A stretch of 64,000 bases of DNA, taken from positions 281,808 to 345,807 of the forward strand of contig NZ_CP110383.1 of assembly GCF_026015965.1 (NCBI RefSeq). Direction: 5' to 3'. This document shows, in pieces, positions 25,513 through 35,135 of the stretch. Both the position numbers and the translations under genes were made by a program. How positions within the stretch are numbered: the stretch's first letter is position 1; each line of letters begins with the position of its first letter. Origin of the DNA: Selenomonas sputigena (GTDB lineage: Bacteria > Bacillota > Negativicutes > Selenomonadales > Selenomonadaceae). Under the pieces are notes generated by a model. That model worked only from the letters and a program-made list of their open reading frames with translations, made no database searches and was not told where the DNA came from.

Positions 25513-27366
25513 ATGGTCAAGTTGGAACAGGAGATGCTTCAGGCTGTCGAGAAACCCGCACGCTATACGGGCGGTGAATGGAACGCGCAGCCGAAGGACT
25601 CCGCCGCCGTCCTTTGCCGCATCGCGCTCGCGATGGCGGACGTCTATGAGGTCGGCATGTCAAACCTCGGGCTGAAGATTCTCTATGAGATTTTGAACCG
25701 CCGCGATGACATCGCGGCGGAACGTGTTTATGCGCCCTGGCTCGATATGGAAGAGGAAATGCGCCGCCGCGGCATCCCGCTCTTTTCGCTCGAAACCTTC
25801 AGGGAGATTTCTTCCTTCGACATCCTCGGCTTCTCGCTGCAGTACGAACTTCTCATCACGAACACGCTCAACATGCTTGACCTCGCAGGGCTGCCGCTCC
25901 ATGCGGCGGAGCGCACGAACGAGCAGCCCTTCGTCATCGGCGGTGGTCCTTGCGTATACAACACGGAGCCAATCGCCGACTTCTTCGACTTCTTCGTGCT
26001 CGGCGACGGCGAGGAAATCGTCGTCGAGGTGTGCGACGCCTTGATCGCCTGGAAGAAGGAGGGTCGCCCGGACGGCAGGCGCGGCTTCCTGCGCCGCGCT
26101 GCGCGGATTCCGGGCGTCTATGTGCCGTCCTTTTATGCGCCCGAGTACGATGCGCAGGGCATGTTCACAGGGCTTCGCATCCTCGATGAGGCAGCTTCGC
26201 CGCAAATCTATCGGCGCGTCGTCAAGGATCTCGATGCCGCGCCCTTTTTGGAAAAGCCCGTCGTGCCGTACCTCGGCATCGTGCACGACCGCCTCATGCT
26301 GGAGCTTTTCCGCGGCTGCACGCGCGGCTGCCGCTTCTGTCAGGCGGGCATGGCGTACCGCCCCGTGCGCGAGCGCCGTCCCGAGACGCTCGAATCTATG
26401 GCGCGCACGCTCTTCGATTCGACGGGCTACAACGAGATGTCCTTGACGTCGCTCTCGTCCGCCGACTACTCGTGTCTCTCGCCGCTCGTCGACGGGCTTC
26501 TTGCCGGCACTCAGGGCGAGCGCGTGAGCTTTTCCCTGCCGTCTTTGCGCATCGATAGTTTCTCCGTCGACATCGCCGAGCGACTGCAGCAGGTGCGAAA
26601 GAGCGGCCTGACGTTTGCGCCCGAGGCGGGCACGCAGCGCCTGCGCGACGTCATCAACAAGAACGTGACGGAAGACGACTTGCTGCACTCGGTGCGCACG
26701 GCGTTCGAGCAGGGCTGGAAGGCGGTCAAGCTCTACTTCATGATGGGGCTGCCGACCGAGACGGACGAGGATATCGTCGGCATCGCAGAACTCGCGCAGA
26801 AAGTCGTCGACTGCTACAAGGAAGTCAAGGGGAAGCGCGGCGTCAAGGTCACGGTGTCCGTCTCGTGCTTCGTGCCCAAGGCGTACACGCCGTTCCAGTG
26901 GTTCGCGCAGGTGCCGCAGGAAGAATTCGAGCGAAGACAGCGGCTCTTGAAGGAGAGCATACGCGACCGCGCGATCTCGTTTCACTACCATGACGCGCGC
27001 GCGAGCGTCCTCGAAGGAGCGCTGTCACGCGGCGATCGCAGGCTCTCCGCCGTCATCGAGACGGCGTGGCGAAACGGCGCGAAGTTCGACGGCTGGACGG
27101 ATCAGTTCAAGGATGAGGTTTGGAAGGACGCCTTTTGCCGCTGCGGCGTTGCGCCCGAGTTCTATAGCCGGCGCACGCGCGATCCAGAAGAAGTCCTGCC
27201 GTGGGCGCACACGAGCCCTGGCGTGTCTGAGGACTTTTTGCGCCGCGAGTGGCAGCGTGCACAGGAAGCGGCGCTCACGCATGACTGCCGGCGCGAAACG
27301 TGTACGGGCTGCGGCGTCTGTCCCGAGCTTGGCTGCGACGTCGTCGATTGGAGGGGAGAAGTATGA
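25513..27366 (+). CDS. TIGR03960-family radical SAM protein (B12-binding-like N-terminus)
   Basis: 617 residues. The radical-SAM core has CTRGCRFC (CxxxCxxC) near residue 270. A cobalamin-binding-like N-terminal domain precedes it, and a Cys-rich end (ETCTGCGVCPELGC) follows. It is always paired with the TIGR03936 protein, encoded next with a 4-nt overlap. The function of the pair is not established; its place before rng suggests an RNA or ribosome link, but that is inference. GGGGAGGA precedes ATG 25513. Confidence 0.9.
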   Translation: MVKLEQEMLQAVEKPARYTGGEWNAQPKDSAAVLCRIALAMADVYEVGMSNLGLKILYEILNRRDDIAAERVYAPWLDMEEEMRRRGIPLFSLETFREISSFDILGFSLQYELLITNTLNMLDLAGLPLHAAERTNEQPFVIGGGPCVYNTEPIADFFDFFVLGDGEEIVVEVCDALIAWKKEGRPDGRRGFLRRAARIPGVYVPSFYAPEYDAQGMFTGLRILDEAASPQIYRRVVKDLDAAPFLEKPVVPYLGIVHDRLMLELFRGCTRGCRFCQAGMAYRPVRERRPETLESMARTLFDSTGYNEMSLTSLSSADYSCLSPLVDGLLAGTQGERVSFSLPSLRIDSFSVDIAERLQQVRKSGLTFAPEAGTQRLRDVINKNVTEDDLLHSVRTAFEQGWKAVKLYFMMGLPTETDEDIVGIAELAQKVVDCYKEVKGKRGVKVTVSVSCFVPKAYTPFQWFAQVPQEEFERRQRLLKESIRDRAISFHYHDARASVLEGALSRGDRRLSAVIETAWRNGAKFDGWTDQFKDEVWKDAFCRCGVAPEFYSRRTRDPEEVLPWAHTSPGVSEDFLRREWQRAQEAALTHDCRRETCTGCGVCPELGCDVVDWRGEV

Positions 27367-28046
27367 AGCTGCGCGCACTCTTGACGAAGGGCGAGGAGAT
27401 CCGCTTCATCTCCCATCTCGATTACGCTGCGCTCATCGAGCGGGCGATCCGCCGCGCCAAATTGCCCGTCGCCTATTCGGAGGGGTTCAACCCGCACATG
27501 AAGTTCTCGTTCGCTTCGGCGCTCGCCGTGGGTGTGACGAGCGAGGCGGAGGTCATGGACGTGGAACTGTCGCGCCCCGTCGCGCAGCCCGAGGCGTGGG
27601 ACAGGCTCGCCGCCGCCCTGCCGCCGGGCGTCCGCCTCGGTCGCCTCGTCCCGTACGAGGGCAAGGCGAAGTCGCTGATGGCGGCGGTCGACCGCGCCGA
27701 GTACCGCGTGCGCGTGCCCTATGCGGGCGCGGAGGAGGCGGCGCGGCGCGCTGTCGCCGCCTTCTTCGCTGCGCCCGAGGCCATCTATCGGCGCGTCCTG
27801 CCGAAGAAGACGCGTGAGGTCGATGCGAAAGCGTACCTGAAGGAAATCCGCGTCGAAAAAGAGGGTGGCTGCCTGCTGCTCTTTCTCGCCATCGCCGTCA
27901 CGCCTGCGGGAAGTCTGAAGCCTGGCGAGGCGATCGGGCTTCTAGCGCACGACTTCGGTCTCGCCGTCGAGCCGAGGGAGGCCCAGATCTGCCGCACGGC
28001 GCTCCTCTCGGGCGGCAAAGACCTTTTCACCCTGATCGAATCGTAA
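27363..28046 (+). CDS. TIGR03936-family radical SAM-associated protein (DUF2344)
   Basis: 227 residues with the family N-terminus (FISHLDYAALIERAIRRAKLPVAYSEGFNPHMKFSFA). In some bacteria it is fused to the radical-SAM protein encoded upstream. Here the two are separate, overlapping by ATGA. It has no catalytic motif that I recognise. Confidence 0.88.
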   Translation: MKLRALLTKGEEIRFISHLDYAALIERAIRRAKLPVAYSEGFNPHMKFSFASALAVGVTSEAEVMDVELSRPVAQPEAWDRLAAALPPGVRLGRLVPYEGKAKSLMAAVDRAEYRVRVPYAGAEEAARRAVAAFFAAPEAIYRRVLPKKTREVDAKAYLKEIRVEKEGGCLLLFLAIAVTPAGSLKPGEAIGLLAHDFGLAVEPREAQICRTALLSGGKDLFTLIES

Positions 28047-28075
28047 GACCGATACCCATCGATGGAGTTGATGTG

Positions 28076-29515
28076 ATGAAAACCATTCTTGTAAACTGCG
28101 CTCCCGAAGAGACGCGCATGGCGATCGTGGAAAGCGAAGAGCTTCTGGCGGTCGAGGTTGAGCGCGAGTCGCAGTCGCACCTCGTCGGCAACATCTACAA
28201 GGGACAGGTGCAGAACGTCCTGCCGGGCATGCAGGCGGCTTTCGTCGACATCGGTTGGGAGAAGAATGCTTTCCTCTACATCGGCGACGGCGTGCCGCAC
28301 GAGGGCGCACAGAAAACGACGCCCGCCGCACGCATCCACATCGGCCAGCGGCTTCCCGTACAGATCACGAAGGACGCCATCGGCACGAAGGGGCCGCGTG
28401 CGACAATGCACCTGTCGATTCCGGGCAGGAACGTCGTGCTCATGCCGACGGCCGCCTACATCGGCATTTCGCGGCGCATCGAGGGCGAGGCCGAGCGTGC
28501 GCGGCTTCGGGAGATCGCCGCGCGCATCTGCCCGGCGGGCATGGGACTCATCATCCGCACGGCGGCGCACGGGCAGACGGAGGAGAGTTTCCAGGAGGAC
28601 GTCGACCGCCTCGTGCGCCTCTGGCAAACCCTGCAGGCGAAAAACAAGATGGCGAAGGCGCCGGCGCTCCTCTACCGCGACGCCGATCTCATCGTGCGTC
28701 TCGTGCGCGACTCCTTCACAGAAGAGATTGATGCGCTCTACATCGATGACGCCGACGCCTGCCGTCGCGTGAGGGAACTCGTCGAATCCATCTCGCCCGA
28801 GCTTGCACAAAGAGTCCATCTCTACGAAGAGCGCGAGCCGCTCTTTCGTCGCTACGGCGTGGAGGAAGAAATCGAGCGCCTCGGCGAGCGCGAGGTCGTG
28901 CTTCCCTCGGGCGGCTCCATCGTCATCGACAAGACGGAGGCGCTGACCGCCATCGACGTGAATACGGGGCGCTACGTCGGCAAGGCGAATCTCGGCGACA
29001 CGGTCTACCGCACGAACCTCGAAGCGGCGGCTGAGATCTTGAAGCAGATCCGCCTCAGGGACATCGGCGGCATCATCCTCGTCGACTTCATCGACATGGA
29101 CACGGACGAGCAGAAGGAAAAGCTCCTCGCCTTCCTGCGCGACCGCGTGCGCTTCGACCGCACGAAGACGAACATCGTCGACATCACGGCGCTCGGCCTC
29201 ATCGAGATCACGCGCAAGAAGTCGCGGCAGAACTTGGAGAGCATCATCTACAGCCCGTGCCCTTACTGCCACGGTCGGGGCAGGGTCGAATCGCCCGAGA
29301 CGATCGCCATCCGAATCTGCCGTGACATCCGCCGCTTGGAGAGCAAGGCGCACGCGGGCGCTTATGAAATCGAAGTAGCGAGCCGCATCGCACGCGCCGT
29401 GGAAACCGCCGAGCCGCTCGCACACCTCGCCGCCGAACTCGCGCTTCGCCTGACCGTCGTCGCCAAGGACGTCATGGCGCTCGAAAGCTACACGATCTTG
29501 CCCAAGGAAGATTGA
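28076..29515 (+). CDS. rng: Ribonuclease G/E family endoribonuclease
   Basis: 479 residues. An S1 RNA-binding domain lies at about 38-120, then the RNase E/G catalytic core, with DVNTGRYVGK and VDFIDMD providing metal-binding Asp residues, and the zinc-link pair CPYCHGRG near residue 395. It processes 16S rRNA and mRNA. GGAG (28064-28067) favours ATG 28076 over GTG 28073. In many relatives rplU-rpmA follow; here a small-RNA candidate and a repeat follow instead. Confidence 0.95.
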   Translation: MKTILVNCAPEETRMAIVESEELLAVEVERESQSHLVGNIYKGQVQNVLPGMQAAFVDIGWEKNAFLYIGDGVPHEGAQKTTPAARIHIGQRLPVQITKDAIGTKGPRATMHLSIPGRNVVLMPTAAYIGISRRIEGEAERARLREIAARICPAGMGLIIRTAAHGQTEESFQEDVDRLVRLWQTLQAKNKMAKAPALLYRDADLIVRLVRDSFTEEIDALYIDDADACRRVRELVESISPELAQRVHLYEEREPLFRRYGVEEEIERLGEREVVLPSGGSIVIDKTEALTAIDVNTGRYVGKANLGDTVYRTNLEAAAEILKQIRLRDIGGIILVDFIDMDTDEQKEKLLAFLRDRVRFDRTKTNIVDITALGLIEITRKKSRQNLESIIYSPCPYCHGRGRVESPETIAIRICRDIRRLESKAHAGAYEIEVASRIARAVETAEPLAHLAAELALRLTVVAKDVMALESYTILPKED

Positions 29516-29547
29516 GGCAGACATGCATGTGATGTTGTTTCGGAAAT

Positions 29548-29576
29548 TTGACGAAAGTTTCGTCATGTCGTATAAT
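29548..29576 (+). promoter_or_regulatory. Strong promoter after rng, for a candidate small RNA
   Basis: TTGACG (29548-29553), 17-bp spacer, TATAAT (29571-29576), followed within 55 bp by a terminator and no start codon with a ribosome site. Confidence 0.8.
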
Positions 29577-29582
29577 AAGCAT

Positions 29583-29678
29583 AGAAAAGGTGCTGCCGGC
29601 AAGCGGTCAGCCCCAAAGTTTTAGTAAAGGAATATCCCGCCTAAAGTTTGGGTGCTAGAGGCGGGGTATTCTTATTTT
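29583..29678 (+). ncRNA. Candidate small RNA of about 95 nt downstream of rng
   Basis: Delimited by the promoter at 29548-29576 and the terminator ending at 29678. No reading frame of more than a few codons has a ribosome site. CCCAAA (29612-29617) can pair with TTTGGG (29647-29652) in the loop of the terminator stem, giving a pseudoknot-like fold. I do not recognise a known RNA family. It might instead be a leader cut off from a lost gene such as rplU. Confidence 0.55.
29630..29678 (+). terminator. Intrinsic terminator of the small RNA
   Basis: GAATATCCCGCCT (29630-29642) pairs with AGGCGGGGTATTC (29659-29671), followed by TTATTTT. Confidence 0.85.
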
Positions 29679-29759
29679 GCTTTTAACGCAACGATGCAAA
29701 TCGTCACGCAGAAAACCAACGATAAAAAATCGTACAGCTCCATAAGCAACGCCCCTGCT

Positions 29760-29866
29760 GAGCCGTCCAAGAAGCAAGCCCGTGGGCGTAGCTGATTGGC
29801 AAACGGCTCGTATGCGAAAACGTCCCAAGAGCGTGAGCCGAAGGCGAAGCGCGATTGGCTGACGTT
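29760..29866 (-). repeat. Dispersed hairpin family, two-hairpin module, copy 2
   Basis: This is the reverse complement of the module at 938-1047. Arms GAGCCGT/ACGGCTC (29760-29809) and AACGTC/GACGTT (29819-29866) and the linker TTCGCATAC are identical, while the loops differ. It lies alone between the small RNA and the rpsB promoter. Confidence 0.75.
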
Positions 29867-29960
29867 GACCGCCTTTCAGGGGCAAGAATCGACCGCCTAC
29901 CGTTTGGGCAGCACCATTCATATTATAGCATAGGTTTGCGCTTTTGTGTGCTTTTCCCAC

Positions 29961-29989
29961 TTGCTTTTCCACCCCATTTATGCTAAAAT
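29961..29989 (+). promoter_or_regulatory. Promoter of rpsB-tsf
   Basis: TTGCTT (29961-29966), 17-bp spacer, TAAAAT (29984-29989) with an extended -10 TG. A leader of about 100 nt follows, containing CTGC...GCAG and GCTCC/GGGAG stems, a plausible site for S2 autoregulation. Confidence 0.7.
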
Positions 29990-30096
29990 GCTTCACGGTG
30001 TCTATAACGCACGCGCACTGACGTCTGCCCTGTGCTCCTTTGGGAGTGGTGCAGAGGATGAGGGGCGCGGAGGAAAAAACAGGAGGTGCACCAATT

Positions 30097-30819
30097 ATGG
30101 CAGTAGTTTCTATGAAACAACTTTTGGAGGCCGGTGTCCATTTCGGACATCAGACCCGCCGTTGGAATCCGAAGATGGCGAAGTACATCTTCACGGAGAG
30201 GAACGGCATCTACATCATTGATTTGCAGAAGACCGTGCGCAAGGTTGACGAGGCGTACAACTTCCTTCGCAGCTTGGCGGAAGAGGGCAAGAGCGTTCTC
30301 TTCGTCGGCACGAAGAAGCAGGCGCAGGACGCCGTGAAGGAAGAGGCGACGAAGGCTGAGATGTTCTATGTCAACGAGCGTTGGCTCGGCGGCATGTTGA
30401 CGAACTATCAGACAATCCAGAAGCGCATCCGCCGCTTGAAGGATCTTGAGCGCATGGAAGAGGACGGCACGTTTGACGTTCTGACGAAGAAGGAAGTCCT
30501 GCAGCTGCGTCACGAGATGACGAAGCTGGAGAAGTTCCTCGGCGGCATCAAGGAGATGAACCGTCTGCCGGGAGCGCTCTTCGTCGTCGATCCGCGCAAG
30601 GAGCGCATCGCCGTCGCTGAGGCGAGAAAGCTCAACATCCCCATCGTCGCAATCGTTGATACGAACTGCGATCCCGATGAGATCGACTATGTGATTCCGG
30701 GCAACGACGATGCGATCCGTGCCGTCCGCCTTTTGACGAGCGCGATGGCGAGCGCCATCGTCGAGGGTCGTCAGGGTCAGGCAGGTGCAGGCGAGGAGGC
30801 GCAAGATGGCAAAGATTGA
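30097..30819 (+). CDS. rpsB: 30S ribosomal protein S2
   Basis: 240 residues with family motifs [34 protein letters not shown] and VDPRKE. It sits on the back of the 30S subunit and is needed for S1 binding. AGGAGGTG (30081-30088) precedes ATG 30097. It overlaps tsf by 14 nt, the standard rpsB-tsf operon. Confidence 0.98.
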   Translation: MAVVSMKQLLEAGVHFGHQTRRWNPKMAKYIFTERNGIYIIDLQKTVRKVDEAYNFLRSLAEEGKSVLFVGTKKQAQDAVKEEATKAEMFYVNERWLGGMLTNYQTIQKRIRRLKDLERMEEDGTFDVLTKKEVLQLRHEMTKLEKFLGGIKEMNRLPGALFVVDPRKERIAVAEARKLNIPIVAIVDTNCDPDEIDYVIPGNDDAIRAVRLLTSAMASAIVEGRQGQAGAGEEAQDGKD

Positions 30820-31681
30820 CGCAAAGATGGTCAAGGAGCTGCGCGAGCGTACGGGCGCAGGCATGATGGACTGCAAGAAGGCGCTGACGGAGACCGACGG
30901 CGACATGGACAAGGCGATCGACTACCTGCGCGAGAAGGGCATTGCGAAGGCTGAGAAGAAGGCCGGCCGCATCGCTTCCGAGGGTGTCGTTGCAGCCTAT
31001 GTTGCGGACGATGCGAAGGTCGCGGCGCTCGTTGAGATCAACTGCGAGACGGACTTTGTCGCCGTTACGGAGAAGTTCCATGAGCTTTGCGACAAGATCG
31101 CCAAGCACATCGCAGAGACGAATCCTGCCGACCTGGACGCCTTGAATGCGAGCACGCTTGAAGGCAAGACGGTGGCGGAAATCGTCACGGAAGCTGTCGC
31201 GAGCATCGGCGAGAAGATTTCGCTGCGCCGCTTCGAGCGCTATGAGAACGCTTCGGGTCGCATTGCAAGCTACATCCACATGGGCGGCAAGATCGGCGTG
31301 CTCGTCGACCTTTCGGGCGGCACGGCGGAGATCGGCAAGGATGTCGCCATGCACATCGCAGCGTCTGCGCCGACGGCAATCGACCGCTCGGGCGTGAAGA
31401 CGGAAGACCTTGAGCACGAGAAGGAAGTTCTGCGCGCGCAGGCTCTCGAAGAGGGCAAGCCCGAGAAGATCGTGGAGCGCATGGTCGAGGGTCGCATCAA
31501 CAAGTTCTATCAGGAAGTGTGCCTGCTGGAGCAGCCCTTCGTCAAGGATCCGGACAAGAAAGTTCAGGAGGTCCTCGGCGATGTCAAGGTCGAGCGTTTC
31601 GTGCGCTTCGAGCTTGGCGAAGGTCTTGAGAAGAAGTCGGAAGACTTCGCGGCTGAGGTCGCTGCTCAGATCAAGGGCTAA
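30806..31681 (+). CDS. tsf: Translation elongation factor Ts
   Basis: 291 residues. The N-terminal UBA-like helix bundle with [15 protein letters not shown] and the TDFVA core motif are present. EF-Ts recycles EF-Tu by exchanging GDP for GTP. ATG 30806 has GAGGAGG upstream inside rpsB. A terminator follows at 31698. Confidence 0.98.
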   Translation: MAKIDAKMVKELRERTGAGMMDCKKALTETDGDMDKAIDYLREKGIAKAEKKAGRIASEGVVAAYVADDAKVAALVEINCETDFVAVTEKFHELCDKIAKHIAETNPADLDALNASTLEGKTVAEIVTEAVASIGEKISLRRFERYENASGRIASYIHMGGKIGVLVDLSGGTAEIGKDVAMHIAASAPTAIDRSGVKTEDLEHEKEVLRAQALEEGKPEKIVERMVEGRINKFYQEVCLLEQPFVKDPDKKVQEVLGDVKVERFVRFELGEGLEKKSEDFAAEVAAQIKG

Positions 31682-31697
31682 GAGATTTGGAATAAGA

Positions 31698-31749
31698 GAG
31701 CTGCTGCATGGCGATGGATGAAAAATGTTTCTGTGCGGCAGCTTTTTTC
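31698..31749 (+). terminator. Intrinsic terminator after tsf
   Basis: AGCTGCTGCA pairs with TGCGGCAGCT across a 28-nt loop, followed by TTTTTT. Confidence 0.75.
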
Positions 31750-31909
31750 CTGCCATTTTCAGGAAGTTGTCGCGAAAATGCACAACACCTTAGGAAGTTC
31801 TAACGGCAGGGCGGTTTTCTGAAAAGTGAAGAGGATTATTTCCAGCTTCGTCGAATAGGGAAGAAAAGCAACGAGATGGGAAGATACTTCTGCAAGGAGG
31901 ACGTTCATT

Positions 31910-32638
31910 TTGGATATTGCCAGCTACAAGCGTGTCGTTTTGAAACTCAGCGGTGAATCTCTCGCAGGAGATCAGGGCTTCGGTATCGACCTGCCGACCG
32001 TCGACGCCATTGCGGCCGAGGTCAAGAAGGTGCGCGAGCACGGCATTGACGTTGCCGTTGTCGTCGGCGGCGGCAATATCTGGCGCGGTCTTGCGGGAAG
32101 CGACAAGGGCATGGATCGGGCGCAGGCAGATTACATGGGAATGCTCGCGACCGTCATGAACTCGCTCGCCTTGCAAAGCTCTTTGGAGAATATCGATGTC
32201 GATACGCGCGTGCAGAGCGCCATCGAGATGCGTCAGATTGCCGAGCCGTACATTCGCCGCAAGGCTGTGCGCCATCTCGAAAAGGGACGCGTCGTGATCC
32301 TGGCGGCAGGCACGGGAAATCCATACTTCTCGACCGACACGACCGCGGCTCTTCGTGCTGCTGAGATCGAAGCGGACGTCATCCTCATGGCGAAGAAGGG
32401 GGTTGACGGCGTCTACGATTCTGACCCGCGCAAGAATCCTGCGGCAAAGAAGTTCAGCCGCCTCGCATACATGGAGGTTCTGAATCGTGGTCTCGCTGTC
32501 ATGGACTCGACGGCGACGAGTCTCTGCATGGACAATAAGATTCCCATCGTCGTATTCAATATTGATAAGCATGAGAATATCCTCAAGGCTGCGGTCGGCG
32601 AGGATATTGGCACGATTGTAGGGGGAGAGGAAGCATGA
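31910..32638 (+). CDS. pyrH: Uridylate kinase (UMP kinase)
   Basis: 242 residues of the amino-acid-kinase fold. [12 protein letters not shown] at the N-terminus, [11 protein letters not shown], and [14 protein letters not shown] are UMP-kinase signatures. It makes UDP from UMP. TTG 31910 is supported by AAGGAGG 9 nt upstream. A 228-bp gap containing the tsf terminator precedes it. It overlaps frr by 4 nt. Confidence 0.97.
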   Translation: MDIASYKRVVLKLSGESLAGDQGFGIDLPTVDAIAAEVKKVREHGIDVAVVVGGGNIWRGLAGSDKGMDRAQADYMGMLATVMNSLALQSSLENIDVDTRVQSAIEMRQIAEPYIRRKAVRHLEKGRVVILAAGTGNPYFSTDTTAALRAAEIEADVILMAKKGVDGVYDSDPRKNPAAKKFSRLAYMEVLNRGLAVMDSTATSLCMDNKIPIVVFNIDKHENILKAAVGEDIGTIVGGEEA

Positions 32639-33192
32639 TCAAGGATATTTTCAGTGCACAGGAAGAGCGCATGAAGAAGACGCTCGAAGCGCTGCGCCGC
32701 GATTTTGGCTCGCTGCGCGCTGGACGCGCAACCCCTGCGCTCCTCGATCGCGTGATGGTCGACTACTATGGTCAGCCCACGCCTGTGAGCCAGGTCGCGG
32801 CAATCGCTGTGCCCGAGCCGCGCATGCTCATGATCACGCCTTGGGAGAAGACGATTCTGCACGACATCGAGAAGGCGATCATGAAGTCCGATCTTGGACT
32901 CACGCCAAACTCCGACGGCACAGCGGTACGGCTTTCCATTCCGCAGCTCACGCAGGAGCGTCGCACGGAACTCGTGAAGTCGCTGAACAAGAAGACGGAG
33001 GATGCGAAGGTCGCGATCCGCAACATTCGCCGCGATGCGAACGAGCAGATGAAGAAGCTCGAAAAGGCGAAGGAAATCACCGAGGACGACGCGAAGAAGG
33101 GCCAGGACGACATGCAGAAGCTTGTCGACAAGTACATCAAGGCCGTGGAAGATGCGCGCGTCGTCAAGGAAAAGGAAATCATGGAAGTCTGA
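32635..33192 (+). CDS. frr: Ribosome recycling factor
   Basis: 185 residues, tRNA-shaped three-helix family. [13 protein letters not shown] and RKNIRRDAN-like segments (here [18 protein letters not shown]) are typical. With EF-G it splits terminated ribosomes. GGGGAGAGGAAGC precedes ATG 32635 at the end of pyrH. Confidence 0.97.
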   Translation: MIKDIFSAQEERMKKTLEALRRDFGSLRAGRATPALLDRVMVDYYGQPTPVSQVAAIAVPEPRMLMITPWEKTILHDIEKAIMKSDLGLTPNSDGTAVRLSIPQLTQERRTELVKSLNKKTEDAKVAIRNIRRDANEQMKKLEKAKEITEDDAKKGQDDMQKLVDKYIKAVEDARVVKEKEIMEV

Positions 33193-33419
33193 TGGAAGAA
33201 GTCGATGTTTTGGGCATTCCCTGGCAGGAGGCGAAAGAGCGTCTTGAGGCGCTCGGATTCCTCTATGAGGTGGAGTGGACACGTCCCACACGAGATTTTT
33301 TTCCGATAGATGAGCAGTCTCCCTATGTCGTGCGGCAGAGGCGAGAAGGCGATAAGATAAAGCTCGTGCTTGCAGCGCGGCTGCGAAAGGAGGTGTCCTG
33401 TCATGGCTTACAAGATTAG
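33192..33419 (+). CDS. Small PASTA-like protein
   Basis: 75 residues resembling one PASTA domain: DVLGIPWQEAKERLEALGF at the start and GDKIKLVLA at the end. It has no signal peptide, so if real it is cytoplasmic, unlike PASTA domains of wall kinases. It overlaps the frr stop by 1 nt and runs 17 nt into the ferredoxin gene, a tight arrangement that supports translation. Function unknown. Confidence 0.6.
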   Translation: MEEVDVLGIPWQEAKERLEALGFLYEVEWTRPTRDFFPIDEQSPYVVRQRREGDKIKLVLAARLRKEVSCHGLQD

Positions 33420-33573
33420 CGAAGAGTGCATTTCGTGCGGTTCGTGCGCCGGTACCTGTCCCGTCGAGGCGATCTCGGAGGGTGAGTCCCAGTACGTGAT
33501 TGACCCGGAGAAGTGCATTGAGTGCGGTGCGTGTGCGGAAGGCTGTCCCGTCTCCGCGATTTCCGCGCCCTGA
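33403..33573 (+). CDS. 2[4Fe-4S] ferredoxin
   Basis: 56 residues with two CxxCxxCxxxCP clusters (C9-C12-C15-C19 and C38-C41-C44-C48), the classical clostridial ferredoxin. It carries low-potential electrons for anaerobic enzymes. AAAGGAGGTG precedes ATG 33403 inside the upstream small gene. A strong terminator follows at 33590. Confidence 0.97.
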   Translation: MAYKISEECISCGSCAGTCPVEAISEGESQYVIDPEKCIECGACAEGCPVSAISAP

Positions 33574-33589
33574 CGCGCAGAAGCGCATG

Positions 33590-33619
33590 AAAAAACCGCT
33601 GCCGGGCAGCGGTTTTTTT
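33590..33619 (+). terminator. Intrinsic terminator after the ferredoxin gene
   Basis: AAAAACCGCTGCC pairs with GGCAGCGGTTTTT. It has T on one side and A on the other, so it may also serve minus-strand purF. Confidence 0.85.
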
Positions 33620-33643
33620 GTGCGCCTTCGAGGGAGCGCTTCC

Positions 33644-35065
33644 TCAGCCTTCGCTTTCGGAGAGTTTCTTCTCGAAGCGGTCTTTGTTCGTATTCTGCGG
33701 GATACTCGTCGGATAATCGCCGCTGAAGCAGGCGTCGCAGCATGGGATGTTGCCGGCGAGTGCGGGCAGCGATTCGATCGGCAGGTAGCCTAGGGTGTCG
33801 GCGCCGACGATCTTCGTGATTTCCTCAAGCGTGTGGTGCGCGGCGACGAGGTGATCGGCAGAGTCGATGTCCGTGCCGTAGTAGCAAGGATGGAGGAACG
33901 GCGGCGCAGAGATGCGCAGGTGGATTTCCTTCGCGCCCGCCTTGCGGATGAGGTCGGTGATGCGCTTGCTCGTCGTGCCGCGCACGATGGAGTCGTCGAT
34001 GAGCACGACCCTTTTGCCGTAGACGGTTTCGGCGATGGGATTGAGCTTGATGCGCACCTTGTCGACGCGGTTTTCCTGCCCGGGTGCGATGAAGGTGCGG
34101 CCGATGTACTTGTTCTTGATAAGCCCGATGCCGTAGGGGATGCCCGAGGCGCGGCTGTAGCCGAGCGCCGCGTCGAGTCCCGAGTCGGGCACGCCGATGA
34201 CGACGTCGGCGTCGACGGGATGCTTGGCGGCGAGGATCTCGCCAGCACGCGTCCTTGCCGCGTGGATGGAAACGCCGTCGATGATGGAGTCGGGACGTGC
34301 GAAGTAGATGTACTCGAAGACACACGATTTTCTAGGCTTCGTATGACAGTGTTCCAAGCGGCTCGTCATGCCGTCCTTCGTGAAGACGAGGATCTCGCCG
34401 GGCAGGAGGTCGCGCTCGAACTCGGCGCCGACGGCGCTCAACGCACAGCTCTCGGAGGCGACGATCCAGGTGCCGTCCGGCATCTTGCCGTAGCAAAGCG
34501 GACGGAAGCCCTGCGGGTCGCGCACGGCGACGAGCTTGGCGCTCGACATCAGACACAGTGAATAAGCGCCCTCCAGGCGGTTCATCGTTTGACTGACCGC
34601 ATCTTCGATGGAGGGAGTCTTGAGCCGTGCCTGCGTGATGAGGTAGGCGATGATCTCTGTGTCGATCGTCGTGTGGAAGATTGCACCCGCGAGTTCGAGC
34701 TTATCGCGCAGGATATCGGCGTTGCTGAGGTTGCCGTTGTGTGCGAGCGCCAGCTTGCCCTTCTGGTGGTTGATGGCGAGCGGCTGACAGTTGCGGCGGC
34801 TCGTCGCTCCCGTCGTGCCGTAGCGCACATGACCGACGGCCATCGTGCCCTCGGGGAAGCGCGAGAGGACTTCGTGCGAAAAGACGTCGTTGACGAGTCC
34901 GAGATCCTTGTGCGAGGAAAAGACGCCGTCGTCGTTCACGGTGATGCCGCAGCTCTCCTGGCCGCGGTGCTGCAGCGCGTAGAGTCCGTAATACGTCATC
35001 GCGGCGACGTTTGCCGGCTCGGGGGAAAATGCGCCGAATACGCCGCATTCTTCATGTATGCTCAT
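33644..35065 (-). CDS. purF: Amidophosphoribosyltransferase
   Basis: 473 residues. A six-residue propeptide precedes C7 (EECGVFG), the N-terminal nucleophile of the glutaminase domain. The phosphoribosyltransferase domain has the PRPP loop VVLIDDSIVRGTTS. Late cysteines (CDACFSGDYPT) fit the Fe-S-containing Bacillus-type enzyme. It commits PRPP and glutamine to purine synthesis. It stands alone here rather than in a pur operon. Confidence 0.97.
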   Translation of the reverse strand: MSIHEECGVFGAFSPEPANVAAMTYYGLYALQHRGQESCGITVNDDGVFSSHKDLGLVNDVFSHEVLSRFPEGTMAVGHVRYGTTGATSRRNCQPLAINHQKGKLALAHNGNLSNADILRDKLELAGAIFHTTIDTEIIAYLITQARLKTPSIEDAVSQTMNRLEGAYSLCLMSSAKLVAVRDPQGFRPLCYGKMPDGTWIVASESCALSAVGAEFERDLLPGEILVFTKDGMTSRLEHCHTKPRKSCVFEYIYFARPDSIIDGVSIHAARTRAGEILAAKHPVDADVVIGVPDSGLDAALGYSRASGIPYGIGLIKNKYIGRTFIAPGQENRVDKVRIKLNPIAETVYGKRVVLIDDSIVRGTTSKRITDLIRKAGAKEIHLRISAPPFLHPCYYGTDIDSADHLVAAHHTLEEITKIVGADTLGYLPIESLPALAGNIPCCDACFSGDYPTSIPQNTNKDRFEKKLSESEG

Positions 35066-35106
35066 TCCTGTGCCTCCTGCTTGGGGGATACTTCTTTTTC
35101 CCCTAC

Positions 35107-35135
35107 ATCGTACACCATGAGAAAAATCATGTCAA
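35107..35135 (-). promoter_or_regulatory. Promoter of purF
   Basis: On the minus strand, TTGACA (35130-35135), 17-bp spacer, TACGAT (35107-35112), about 40 nt before the start codon. GGAGG lies just before the ATG. Confidence 0.8.

Noticed and set aside
29637-29666. CCCGCCTAAA...GAGGCGGGG as a twister ribozyme
   Set aside because: Resembles twister P1/L1 words, but only about 16 nt lie inside the stem, too few for the required internal helices; it is a plain terminator stem.
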